This document shows, piece by piece, positions 6,736-14,515 of a stretch of 35,801 nucleotides of DNA (its first letter is position 1; every line of letters starts with the position of its first letter). A model generated the notes under the pieces. It saw only the letters and a program-made list of their open reading frames with translations. It was not told where the DNA came from and did no database searches. The position numbers were made by a program, and so were the translations under genes. Origin of the DNA: STD2-77 sp964503935 (GTDB taxonomy: Bacteria > Patescibacteriota > Minisyncoccia > JAHIHE01 > JAGLIN01); assembly GCA_964503935.1 (NCBI GenBank), contig CAZDCJ010000009.1:1-35801 (forward strand), given 5' to 3'.

Positions 6736-7824
6736 ATGCCGGAAATAGCAATCAAGAACCTGGGAAAATGCTTCGACTCAGCCGACAAGAAGGTAGTCGC
6801 GCTGGATAATATAAATCTCACCATCAGGAAAGGGGAATATAATGCGCTCCTCGGACCGTCGGGATGCGGCAAGACGACGCTTCTCCGATGCATCGCGGGA
6901 CTCGAGCATCCCAGCACGGGCGATATCCTCTTCGATGGCGAGAGCGCGCTCCGTCTGCCGGTGCAGGACCGCCATGTCGGATTCGTCTTCCAGCATTTCG
7001 CGGTATTCCCGCATCTCAGCGTCTGGGAGAATGTGGCATACGGGCCGAAGATGCAGGGGTGGAGCAAGGAAGAGATCGCGGATTCGGTGAAGAGCAATCT
7101 CAAGCGCGTGGGACTCGCGGACCGGCCCAACGCCATGCCGGGCGAACTGTCAGGCGGGATGCGCCAGCGGCTGGGGCTCGCGCGCGCCCTCTCGACTAAT
7201 TCCAAGCTGCTGCTTCTCGATGAGCCCCTCTCCGCGCTCGACGCCAAGATAGGGGAGTATCTTCGCTATGAGCTCCGTCGCATCACCAAGAAATACGACA
7301 TTACCGCCATCCATGTCACGCACAACCAGGAGGAAGCCATGACTATCGCCGATAATATCATCCTCATGAAGAGCGGCAAGGTCATCCAGACCGGCACGCC
7401 GGAAGAGCTCTACGAGAAACCGAATTCCATATTCGCCGCCAACTTCATCGGCAAGTGCAATTTCTTCTCCGGTATCAAAGCTTCGAAGCACAAGGTGGAC
7501 TGCGGCGAGAAGGTGATCGCCGTTGCCGCCGGCATCGATTTCCCCAAAATCACAGTCGGCGTACGCCCGGAAAAGATCCATATCGAGAGCAAATTCAAGG
7601 AGAACTATTTCCTAGGCAACGTGGAGTCCATCAATTTCATGGGGCATTTCTATGAATATCAGATCCGCAGCGGCGAGGATCTCGTCTGGGCACACAAGCA
7701 GTCCAAGGAGGACCAGTTGCGCAAGAAATTCAAAGTGGGCGATCCGATCTATTTCTGGTTCGATCCGGAGGACTGCTTCCTCTGGAAGACTCCCAAGAAT
7801 ATGAAGAAAGAGCTGAGCGTATAG
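6736..7824 (+). CDS. ABC importer ATP-binding protein with TOBE-like C-terminus
   Basis: 362 residues: the ATPase partner of the upstream fused permease. Motifs: Walker A GPSGCGKT (residues 40-47), Q-loop FVFQHFAVFPHLSVWENV (Q86), signature LSGGMRQR (138-145), Walker B LLLLDEPLSALD (158-169) and switch region HVTHNQEEAM (H196). The last 120 residues include GVRPEKIHIE, the typical entry to the TOBE/regulatory domain of FbpC/PotA/CysA/MalK-type ATPases. The length fits. These families import Fe3+, polyamines, sulfate or sugars; nothing here discriminates. A rho-independent terminator at 7842 closes the operon. Confidence 0.9.
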   Translation: MPEIAIKNLGKCFDSADKKVVALDNINLTIRKGEYNALLGPSGCGKTTLLRCIAGLEHPSTGDILFDGESALRLPVQDRHVGFVFQHFAVFPHLSVWENVAYGPKMQGWSKEEIADSVKSNLKRVGLADRPNAMPGELSGGMRQRLGLARALSTNSKLLLLDEPLSALDAKIGEYLRYELRRITKKYDITAIHVTHNQEEAMTIADNIILMKSGKVIQTGTPEELYEKPNSIFAANFIGKCNFFSGIKASKHKVDCGEKVIAVAAGIDFPKITVGVRPEKIHIESKFKENYFLGNVESINFMGHFYEYQIRSGEDLVWAHKQSKEDQLRKKFKVGDPIYFWFDPEDCFLWKTPKNMKKELSV

Positions 7825-7841
7825 ATTTCAAAAGATCAGCA

Positions 7842-7864
7842 GGCGGCCAAAAGCCGCTTTTTTT
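7842..7864 (+). terminator. Rho-independent terminator of the importer operon
   Basis: GCGGC (7843-7847), a 5-nt loop CAAAA, GCCGC (7853-7857), then seven T residues (7858-7864), 18 nt after the stop codon. Confidence 0.85.
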
Positions 7865-7881
7865 GACAAAACCATTCCATC

Positions 7882-7912
7882 TTGTCATCCTGAACTTGTT
7901 TCAGGATCCTCG
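7882..7912. repeat. REP-like hairpin (GTCATCCTGAAC type)
   Basis: ATCCTGAA (7887-7894) pairs with TTCAGGAT (7900-7907) around CTTGT, preceded by TTGTC and followed by CCTCGG. It is of the same general design as the other TGTCATCC...GGATCC/GGAATCC elements in the window. Confidence 0.5.
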
Positions 7913-8028
7913 GTATATATCGTCAAGATCGTATCGTAGCATATGGATCTTAAGTAATGAAAGTTCTTATTTTAAGGACGGAACGTGTGCATCGGAGTAG
8001 CGGTATTTATCCCGGATAAAAAATGTGC

Positions 8029-8091
8029 GCAGACTAAAGTCTGCTAATCCAAATACTTTAATGCTTTATGGAGTAGCGGACTTTAGTCCGC
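8029..8091. repeat. Pair of AAAGTC/GACTTT palindromes
   Basis: GCAGACTAAAGTCTGC (8029-8044) and GCGGACTTTAGTCCGC (8076-8091) are perfect or near-perfect 16-nt palindromes of the same family, in opposite orientation at the core and separated by 31 nt. They probably form one repeat unit or can cruciform together. Confidence 0.6.
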
Positions 8092-8249
8092 GCTAAATAG
8101 AATACAGGGCACTATAAAGCAAGTCTCACAGGTATTGCATTTTCTTTCCATCTATATTATTTTTAAATCATAAGGCCATCACATAGCAAGGATCATCGCA
8201 CTCAGCTTGAATGAATATTCTCTGTTTGATTGATTTGCGGACACTCTGT

Positions 8250-8278
8250 CACCACGCGGCGGGGTGCTTTTTGTTTTT
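8250..8278 (+). terminator. Orphan terminator-like hairpin
   Basis: CACC-A-CGC and GCG-G-GGTG arms (8250-8266; one internal A/G mismatch) are followed by CTTTTTGTTTTT. The nearest upstream gene ended 425 bases earlier with its own terminator, so this hairpin may end an unannotated short RNA or block read-through into the large gene at 8330. Confidence 0.45.
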
Positions 8279-8329
8279 AAGGGATAGAGATAGTGCGTTA
8301 ATCATTAACTCATATTAAAAAATCACACT

Positions 8330-11300
8330 ATGAAAAGACGAATATTGTTGTTATCTGCTATCGTGCTATGCATCGCGGTGGCGGGCATGCCGATCTTTAA
8401 TGAAAAGTTTTCCCAAGCGGAGACTGCGGACAACGGGTGCGGGGACGGATTACTTGATACCGACGAAGATTGCGATGACGGCAATCTGGATGATGGCGAC
8501 GACTGCTCTTCCTCATGCAAGATGGAAGATGCGTCATCGGCGGTTTATCCGTGCTCGGATTCTCTGGATAACGACAATGACGGGCTTTTGGACGCTGAGG
8601 ATCCTGGCTGCCATACCGACTGGAATGCCGATAATGATGCCTCTTATAATCCTACCTGGGTAGGAGAATATGAGATTGATCGGGTAAGTGTCTCTACGGA
8701 CGGCATCGAGGCCAATTCCGGTTCTGTCGTAGCGTACAAGTACTATGTCATTAATGGCGGACGTTATTTTATGGTAGAAACCGGATATTACGTCAGTGAT
8801 GACGGACGCTATGTGGTATTTATGTCTGCTGCCGATAATCTGGTCGAAGACGATGGCAACCATCGTGTCGATATCTTTCTTCGGGATCGATTATTGGGAA
8901 CGACAAAAAGGATAAATGCAGCTCCCGATGGTACGGATGCGAATGGGACTTCTATGTTTCCTTCTATAAGTGCAGATGGAAATTATATACTGTTTTATTC
9001 TAACTCGACCAATCTCGTTTCCGGCGGGAGTCAGGGTTCCTGGCGCTGGTATATCTATGATCTTCGGGCAGATATGATACTTTCTCCTGCGAATGTAAGT
9101 AAGGCGAGCCCTGTTTCTGAAGGCAATATATCGTTTCCTCCGTCTTATATGGGCGGGAAATATCTTGCGTTCTATTCTCCTATGGATGGTCTCGTGGAAG
9201 GGGACAATGATGGTCGATATGATGTCTTCATCATTAATGCTGAAAATGGAGAAATTAGGCAGGTGAGCAAGGCATATGATGGGACGGAATCCGATGGCAA
9301 CTCAGTGCTTCCCACGATCAGTAAGGATGGCAGATATGTGGTCTTCACTTCAGACGCCAGCAATTTGGTAGCGGGAGATAGTAATGGAAAAGCGGATGTG
9401 TTCGTCTATGACACCGAGAGCGAGGCAATCGTCCGTGTAAGCTTGGGAGTGGACGGCACCGAAGGGACGCAACACTCTATCATTGCTTCCCTCAGTCCCA
9501 ACGGCCAATATGCGGCATTCTATTCAAATTCATGGAATCTCGTTCCGGATGATCAGAATGAAGCGCTGGATGTGTTCGTAGTAAAGAATCTTTTATTCCA
9601 GGGAGCGAACGCCGTGCCTCTCGTTCCGGCTGAGCTGCGGCAGGCGAATGGGGCCGACGGCGCTGAAGTCAGCGCCGGAAAGATCATCAACGAAGGCGCG
9701 GACGAGTCTGCGGACTCTGTCATCTTGAGTGCCAAGGTAGAGGATCCGGACGGAGGAAGGGTGGCGCTGGAAGTGCAGATAGAGAGCGTGGATGAAGTGT
9801 CTGGTGAATGGACGCAATTCGAGCCGGTAAGGAGCGAGTATGTCTCAAGCGGGGAAACCGCGGTAATCGAATACCACGTGCCTCGCGGCGGACTTTACAC
9901 GTGGAGAGCAAAGGCTATCGATGAATCAGGCGGAGAGAGTGACTTCGCGCACTTCGCAGATAACGGCACAGAGGCTGACTTTATCTCGTCTAACTTTTCT
10001 TTTGTATTTTTGACGGATGTGCATCTGGGGAGTCTTACGACTGTAGCTGCGACGATTGTAGGAGAAAATTGGTATGAATCTCAATCATATCCTCGGTTTA
10101 CCGATGTACTTTATGATATAGAACAGCTCAACCCGAGGCCGGATCTTATTCTGATTGGCGGAGATAATGTAGAATATAACAATATCAGATGGCTTAAGGA
10201 TTTTAAATCGATTATAGAAGGTTATACGACGCGGACTGGAATCGAGATATATTTCGTTCCGGGAAATCATGACAGGTATGACAGTGAATCGAGCGCTTTA
10301 GAGTGGGGAGAGACGGATCTCTCCGGGGGAAATGATTATTTGAGAAATTATTTTGAAGTGATGAAGAGTAGTCCCAAAGGGGTAATTTCACTTTTTGATG
10401 GTGAGCCAATTATGACCGAAGAGATAAGTAGAGAGGGCGGATATAATAAATATAACTATTATTTTAATCATAAAGGATTACAATTTATTGGATTAGATTC
10501 GGGAGAAGACACGGGGGTGGCAGACTTACATCCTGAGTCGAAAGGAATTAATATTAGAGTTATAAACGCATTGGAACATTTGCAGGAAGTACAGGAAGGG
10601 CCTGGTGTAATTTTCATGCATAGCCCTATCTATAATTCAGGAGATAGTTGGGAGTGGGACAATGGTTTATCTTGGGAAGGCGATATTGTTCCCGATGCTT
10701 CGATTGTGAATAATTGGCTTAATTTTATAACCTTTTGCAACGGACATAATATCCAACTTGTCTTATCTGGGCATGAACACAATGACTTTGTTACTGACAA
10801 AGAGGGTAATCCGCTTGATCTGTCAAGCTGGATAGAAAACAAAACTTATCCTCTTTATCTTCAAACCCAAAGTGCAGGTAAAGACGACAATCACGGTTAT
10901 AGGATTATAGATGTTGAAAATGGTAAAGCGATCCCGCAGGAACCTAAGACGGGAGTTACAAAATATGAGAAAATCTTTTCCGATCTGGATTCGGAAACAG
11001 ATTTGGAGCTTCTGTCTTATGACGGTGGCGGGACGGCTACGACTTTTACTGCCACCGATTCTGATAGAAAAATCATATATGACTACACGGCACAATCGGG
11101 TTTTACGGTGAAAAACGATAAACCTGATAGCACCTCTTACGATTTACAGATACAAAAAAGGGAAGCGGGCACAGAAATCAAGAAGGATTATGCGCCATTT
11201 TGGGGGTATAAAATTGTTAGTCCGGAACTGTGCAATCCTGATAATCTCTCTGAATGCGACGGAAAAAACTTTGTATATTTATCGAAGGATCAAGATTACA

Positions 11301-12967
11301 CCATCTTAGGTTTTGAAAATGTCGGAATCAAAGGGAATTCTTCAAGCCTTGTCTCCGTTAATTGGAGCGAGCTTAACAATCCGAACGTATTTTGGGAGAT
11401 GGACGGCTTGACCTTTGTTATCAACGGTAATTATGCCGATCTGCCTCTTTTTAAACCTACTCCTGTGACATTCACCGCCGACCTCAATTCTCCCGGCGAA
11501 CTCCGAGTTATCGATTCAGAAGGCAATATTACCGGCCTGGTTGACGGCGAGATCGTAGAGGATATCCCATACTCTATCTATGTTTCGGAATCGGCAACAG
11601 TCTATGTTTTTGGGGATACGAGACAGGAGATTGTCGAAGGCCTCAAGACCCAGGTTGTCGGCTCTTATGAAGCGACCTACGATCTTACTCTCAGCCTTTC
11701 TGAGAATGGCGAAGAAAAGGCAAAATTTGCAGCCGATGATATCCTGACGAATGATAAGACGATTCACCAGTTCGGTGTGGATTGGGATGTATTGTCAGAA
11801 GGAGGAAGTGGCGTGACGATGCAATTCGATGAAGATGGCATCGAGGGATTTGAAAGAGATATCGCTTCTGACGGAAGCCTCAGTTTTCCCAAGGCAATAT
11901 TAAATGCAGTAAAATATGAGGCAAACGAAGGTATGGAAACAACTCTCGATGCTTCGGGCTCTTCCGATAGCGATGGCAGTATCGCGCTTTACGAATGGGA
12001 TTTTGACGGTGATGGCATTTATGATGCTAGTTCTACGGAGCCAATTATTTTCCACATTTACGGCGATGATTTTTCTGGAAAAGCTTTCTTGAAAGTGACG
12101 GACGATGAAGGCCTGACGGATAGGAGCAGTATAGTTAGTGCGGAAGTGATTATTACCAATGTTAATCCCGCAGTCTCGATTTCAAGATTTGAGATCAGGG
12201 GTCTGATGGATAAGGCTATGTCCGGAGATAGTTTTGCAGATTTCGATGTGGATAGATTCATTTCTGGAAAAAAGTTTGATAATATTAGCTGGTGGACTAC
12301 TGCACGTCCCAACGAGGATATGATGAGCAAATTTGTCCTTGAGGGCGATTTGGGGGATGCTGGTTGGCTCGATACTCATATCGTCTCAATCGATTGGGGG
12401 GATGGCAGCATGGATAATGATATTCCTTTTATGGGGGAGAATCTTTTTCCGGATGCCACCGGCAAGATCAGCGCATCGCATAGATATACGGAGCTCAAGA
12501 ATTATGTGGTAAAATTAACAGTAACGGACGATGACGGCGGAACAACGACTTCAGAAATCACTCTCAAGGGTCCTAGACAACTAAAACAGTCTGCACTCTC
12601 TGAACTAAAATCCATCCAGACGGATAACAAGAATATCCGTAAGGAATTGGATAAGACCATATCAAGTCTGGAAGAATCCCTCGCAGACAGATACTGGAAG
12701 GATGACTTCCATCTGAATATGCGCTATTCAGCGAAGTTCTTTGTGGAAGAGAAAAAAGCGATCTTCAATCTGAAGAGGATTCTTATGGATAAGAAGAGAT
12801 ATGCGGATTTCAGATCTTTCGAGGAGATAAGGGAAATTATCGATGAACTGAATGACTCTGATATCTTTCTGGTAAAGATTATGGTCTATGAAACGGAAGG
12901 TTTGGATGTGAAGGATTCTAGATTGGGGAAGGAGTGGATAGGGAGGATATTGGGCCTTGACATCTGA
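8330..12967 (+). CDS. Giant secreted multi-domain calcineurin-type phosphoesterase
   Basis: 1545 residues. Domains in order: signal peptide (1 to about 32); an Asp/Cys-rich repeat (about 35-65; C37, C48, C59, C63, DUF4215/Myxococcus type); a TolB-like beta-propeller with recurring DGRYVVF.S.A.NLV and DVFVYD units (about 110-425); a beta-sandwich region (about 435-555); a metallophosphoesterase (about 558-840) with all metal motifs, TDVHLG (D563, H565), GGDN (D612), GNHD (N646-D648), MHSP (H764) and GHEH (H815, H817); an unassigned beta-rich region; a PKD domain (about 1195-1275, ending VTDDEGL); a second PKD-like unit (about 1350-1410, DWGDGS...VTDDDGG); and a helical tail. It is probably exported and surface-bound or released; no LPXTG or terminal anchor is seen. 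No ribosome-binding site stands out before ATG 8330. The phosphoesterase part is more AT-rich than the propeller part. Confidence 0.88.
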   Translation: MKRRILLLSAIVLCIAVAGMPIFNEKFSQAETADNGCGDGLLDTDEDCDDGNLDDGDDCSSSCKMEDASSAVYPCSDSLDNDNDGLLDAEDPGCHTDWNADNDASYNPTWVGEYEIDRVSVSTDGIEANSGSVVAYKYYVINGGRYFMVETGYYVSDDGRYVVFMSAADNLVEDDGNHRVDIFLRDRLLGTTKRINAAPDGTDANGTSMFPSISADGNYILFYSNSTNLVSGGSQGSWRWYIYDLRADMILSPANVSKASPVSEGNISFPPSYMGGKYLAFYSPMDGLVEGDNDGRYDVFIINAENGEIRQVSKAYDGTESDGNSVLPTISKDGRYVVFTSDASNLVAGDSNGKADVFVYDTESEAIVRVSLGVDGTEGTQHSIIASLSPNGQYAAFYSNSWNLVPDDQNEALDVFVVKNLLFQGANAVPLVPAELRQANGADGAEVSAGKIINEGADESADSVILSAKVEDPDGGRVALEVQIESVDEVSGEWTQFEPVRSEYVSSGETAVIEYHVPRGGLYTWRAKAIDESGGESDFAHFADNGTEADFISSNFSFVFLTDVHLGSLTTVAATIVGENWYESQSYPRFTDVLYDIEQLNPRPDLILIGGDNVEYNNIRWLKDFKSIIEGYTTRTGIEIYFVPGNHDRYDSESSALEWGETDLSGGNDYLRNYFEVMKSSPKGVISLFDGEPIMTEEISREGGYNKYNYYFNHKGLQFIGLDSGEDTGVADLHPESKGINIRVINALEHLQEVQEGPGVIFMHSPIYNSGDSWEWDNGLSWEGDIVPDASIVNNWLNFITFCNGHNIQLVLSGHEHNDFVTDKEGNPLDLSSWIENKTYPLYLQTQSAGKDDNHGYRIIDVENGKAIPQEPKTGVTKYEKIFSDLDSETDLELLSYDGGGTATTFTATDSDRKIIYDYTAQSGFTVKNDKPDSTSYDLQIQKREAGTEIKKDYAPFWGYKIVSPELCNPDNLSECDGKNFVYLSKDQDYTILGFENVGIKGNSSSLVSVNWSELNNPNVFWEMDGLTFVINGNYADLPLFKPTPVTFTADLNSPGELRVIDSEGNITGLVDGEIVEDIPYSIYVSESATVYVFGDTRQEIVEGLKTQVVGSYEATYDLTLSLSENGEEKAKFAADDILTNDKTIHQFGVDWDVLSEGGSGVTMQFDEDGIEGFERDIASDGSLSFPKAILNAVKYEANEGMETTLDASGSSDSDGSIALYEWDFDGDGIYDASSTEPIIFHIYGDDFSGKAFLKVTDDEGLTDRSSIVSAEVIITNVNPAVSISRFEIRGLMDKAMSGDSFADFDVDRFISGKKFDNISWWTTARPNEDMMSKFVLEGDLGDAGWLDTHIVSIDWGDGSMDNDIPFMGENLFPDATGKISASHRYTELKNYVVKLTVTDDDGGTTTSEITLKGPRQLKQSALSELKSIQTDNKNIRKELDKTISSLEESLADRYWKDDFHLNMRYSAKFFVEEKKAIFNLKRILMDKKRYADFRSFEEIREIIDELNDSDIFLVKIMVYETEGLDVKDSRLGKEWIGRILGLDI

Positions 12968-12971
12968 TGTG

Positions 12972-12977
12972 TATAAT
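12972..12977 (+). promoter_or_regulatory. -10 hexamer before the membrane protein pair
   Basis: TATAAT lies 33 nt upstream of the 13010 start. A TTGACA at 12957-12962 is only 9 nt away from it and cannot be its -35; it is better spaced (20-22 nt) from TATATG/TATGAT at 12983-12990, though still long. A promoter here is likely, but its exact position is unsure. Confidence 0.4.
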
Positions 12978-12993
12978 TTAGGTATATGATAAT

Positions 12994-13006
12994 CAAATAA
13001 TTTATT
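12994..13006 (+). promoter_or_regulatory. Shared 13-nt AT-rich leader, copy 1
   Basis: CAAATAATTTATT stands exactly 3 nt before ATG 13010. The identical 13 bases stand exactly 3 nt before ATG 13905. Neither gene has a Shine-Dalgarno sequence, so this may be a translation-initiation or regulatory element. Confidence 0.45.
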
Positions 13007-13009
13007 GTC

Positions 13010-13882
13010 ATGGGAGAAGAAAAGAAAGGAATACCTGTCTTTGGGGTCAATAAACACCAAAAGCATATTAACCTTCTTCTTGAAACCGTGGGTTTCAAGC
13101 TGCTTGTTTCGGGTGTATTGATATTGTGCGTTTCTGGGATATTTTTCAGATCGTCTGGATATGCAGCGTTTGGAGTAGCCGTCGCCATCTTTTTGGCAGT
13201 GCTCTCCCTGTCTGCATATATGATTAATGTTAGGTGCAGCATAAAATGGATATCCTCTCATTTATTATTTGCTATATTTTTAAGCTTGATATTCATTATT
13301 GCCTTATTCGCGTTGGAGTCAATCTTTCCCGCTGCACATTTCTATTCTTCTGGCGGATATTTGTTTTCTTCATTTCCGAGGCATCATTTTTTCCCCTACA
13401 TGAATCTATATCTCACGATATTTCTAATGTTCTGTGCCTTCCCTTTCTTATTTATTAAAATAATAATAGATGCGCATGCTGAAAAAGAGGGTATTATCAA
13501 AATAGATAAAGCGAATAGATTGATTGAATCATGTATGACATCAAAAGGATTTCTTTTGATGGTTACCTTTATTTTTTGGTCTATTTTCTTTGTCATGTTC
13601 CTGTCCTACCTGCTGATGAAGGCAAGTAACGAAGAGGGGGCAGGGCTTTACATCGTTTATTCGGCAATATTGATCCCTATTTTTTTCTTTCCGATTGTTT
13701 CAATCGGGACTGTGCTAGCGGCAGGGAAAACGAAAAAGACTATTTCTGCGTTGTTTTTCGCTATAATAAAGATAACGGAATATATCCTGTTATGGACAAT
13801 TATTTCTACCGTGTTTATCTTTGTCGTCGGATATCTGGTTTATCCTTTCTTCGAATCTTCGATGCAAATAATCCAGACATAA
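13010..13882 (+). CDS. Polytopic membrane protein, function unknown
   Basis: 290 residues with about seven predicted membrane helices (for example LVSGVLILCVSGIFF, VAVAIFLAVLSLSAYMI, LLFAIFLSLIFIIALFAL, YLTIFLMFCAFPFLFIKI, FLLMVTFIFWSIFFVMFL, AILIPIFFFPIVSIGTVL and ILLWTIISTVFIFVVGYLV). A Lys/Gln/His-rich N-terminal tail precedes the first helix. No family is recognised. It begins the AT-rich stretch that continues to 16812. The next gene follows 22 nt later with the same leader sequence, so the two are probably expressed together. Link to the downstream ParB-like/methyltransferase pair is only by position. Confidence 0.72.
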   Translation: MGEEKKGIPVFGVNKHQKHINLLLETVGFKLLVSGVLILCVSGIFFRSSGYAAFGVAVAIFLAVLSLSAYMINVRCSIKWISSHLLFAIFLSLIFIIALFALESIFPAAHFYSSGGYLFSSFPRHHFFPYMNLYLTIFLMFCAFPFLFIKIIIDAHAEKEGIIKIDKANRLIESCMTSKGFLLMVTFIFWSIFFVMFLSYLLMKASNEEGAGLYIVYSAILIPIFFFPIVSIGTVLAAGKTKKTISALFFAIIKITEYILLWTIISTVFIFVVGYLVYPFFESSMQIIQT

Positions 13883-13888
13883 AATGAA

Positions 13889-13901
13889 CAAATAATTTAT
13901 T
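13889..13901 (+). promoter_or_regulatory. Shared 13-nt AT-rich leader, copy 2
   Basis: CAAATAATTTATT, identical to 12994-13006 and again 3 nt before the start codon, here ATG 13905. It lies wholly in the 22-nt gap between the two membrane genes. Confidence 0.45.
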
Positions 13902-13904
13902 TAT

Positions 13905-14270
13905 ATGGAACAGGATAAAAAAGCCGATATACGGAAAACGGAAAAGGATAGCAGTGACCAAAAGATCAACAGTGTTACAGAACTCATTTCATTCTGTTTG
14001 AAGTCCAAGAGCTTTGATTTATTACTTGCGGTAATGATCGGATTTGTGTGGTGCGGAATAATTTTGTTAAGAGACATCGTTAGCGGACGAGACTCTACAG
14101 AGTCGCTTATTGTCCTATACGTATGGCCGATTCTTATTAGCGTTTTTTCTTTGGCAGTTTTTTCCTATATGATTCATATCACGCAAAAGATAAAAAAGGG
14201 GATATCGACTATAATTTTCTTTGCTCTAATAGTGGTATTAATTCCTATTTTAATGATTATTGTTTTATAG
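13905..14270 (+). CDS. Small membrane protein, function unknown
   Basis: 121 residues: a charged N-terminal region (about 1-36, rich in Lys, Asp, Glu, Ser) and three predicted membrane helices (LLLAVMIGFVWCGIILL, LYVWPILISVFSLAVFSYMI and ISTIIFFALIVVLIPILMIIVL). The protein ends in the last helix. No family is recognised. It follows the 290-residue membrane protein by 22 nt and shares its leader, which suggests a two-subunit or co-regulated membrane unit. Confidence 0.65.
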   Translation: MEQDKKADIRKTEKDSSDQKINSVTELISFCLKSKSFDLLLAVMIGFVWCGIILLRDIVSGRDSTESLIVLYVWPILISVFSLAVFSYMIHITQKIKKGISTIIFFALIVVLIPILMIIVL

Positions 14271-14387
14271 AATAAACTCCGCCAACTGTGGATATGGGTA
14301 GTTGAAGGGCGTATAGATATTTTTTGGCGATATAATATTAAATTTGTCTTTATTCTGGCTTTTTTTATTCGTCTTTGGCGTAAAAAC

Positions 14388-14404
14388 AGTCGGATATTCC
14401 GACT
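14388..14404. repeat. Small palindrome upstream of the ParB-like gene
   Basis: AGTCGGA-TAT-TCCGACT is a perfect 7-bp inverted repeat in the 245-nt spacer before the ParB-like gene. It has no T-run, so it is not a clear terminator. An operator for autoregulation of the following gene pair is possible. Confidence 0.4.
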
Positions 14405-14515
14405 AGCCGAAGTCGCTAATGCTACTACCCGTTCCAGCATCGCGTGGAGAAAATAGCTTTACTTTATTCCTAGGAAGTGGGAAAATAATATAAAAGGGGG
14501 TAGTAAGAATTAATA

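Larger units (their letters stand above)
7865..8329. other. Long spacer with palindromes, no gene seen
   Basis: No coding frame is convincing in these 465 bases. The spacer holds a hairpin CCTGAA-CTTGT-TTCAGG within GTCATCCTGAAC...TTCAGGATCC (7887-7907), two related 16-nt palindromes (8029-8044 and 8076-8091), and a terminator-like hairpin at 8250-8278 with no gene just upstream. A small RNA ending at that hairpin is possible, but no clear promoter for it was found. Confidence 0.5.

Noticed and set aside
12957..12977. TTGACA (12957) with TATAAT (12972) as a promoter
   Set aside because: The spacer is only 9 nt, too short for sigma-70; the -10 may be used with another, weaker -35.
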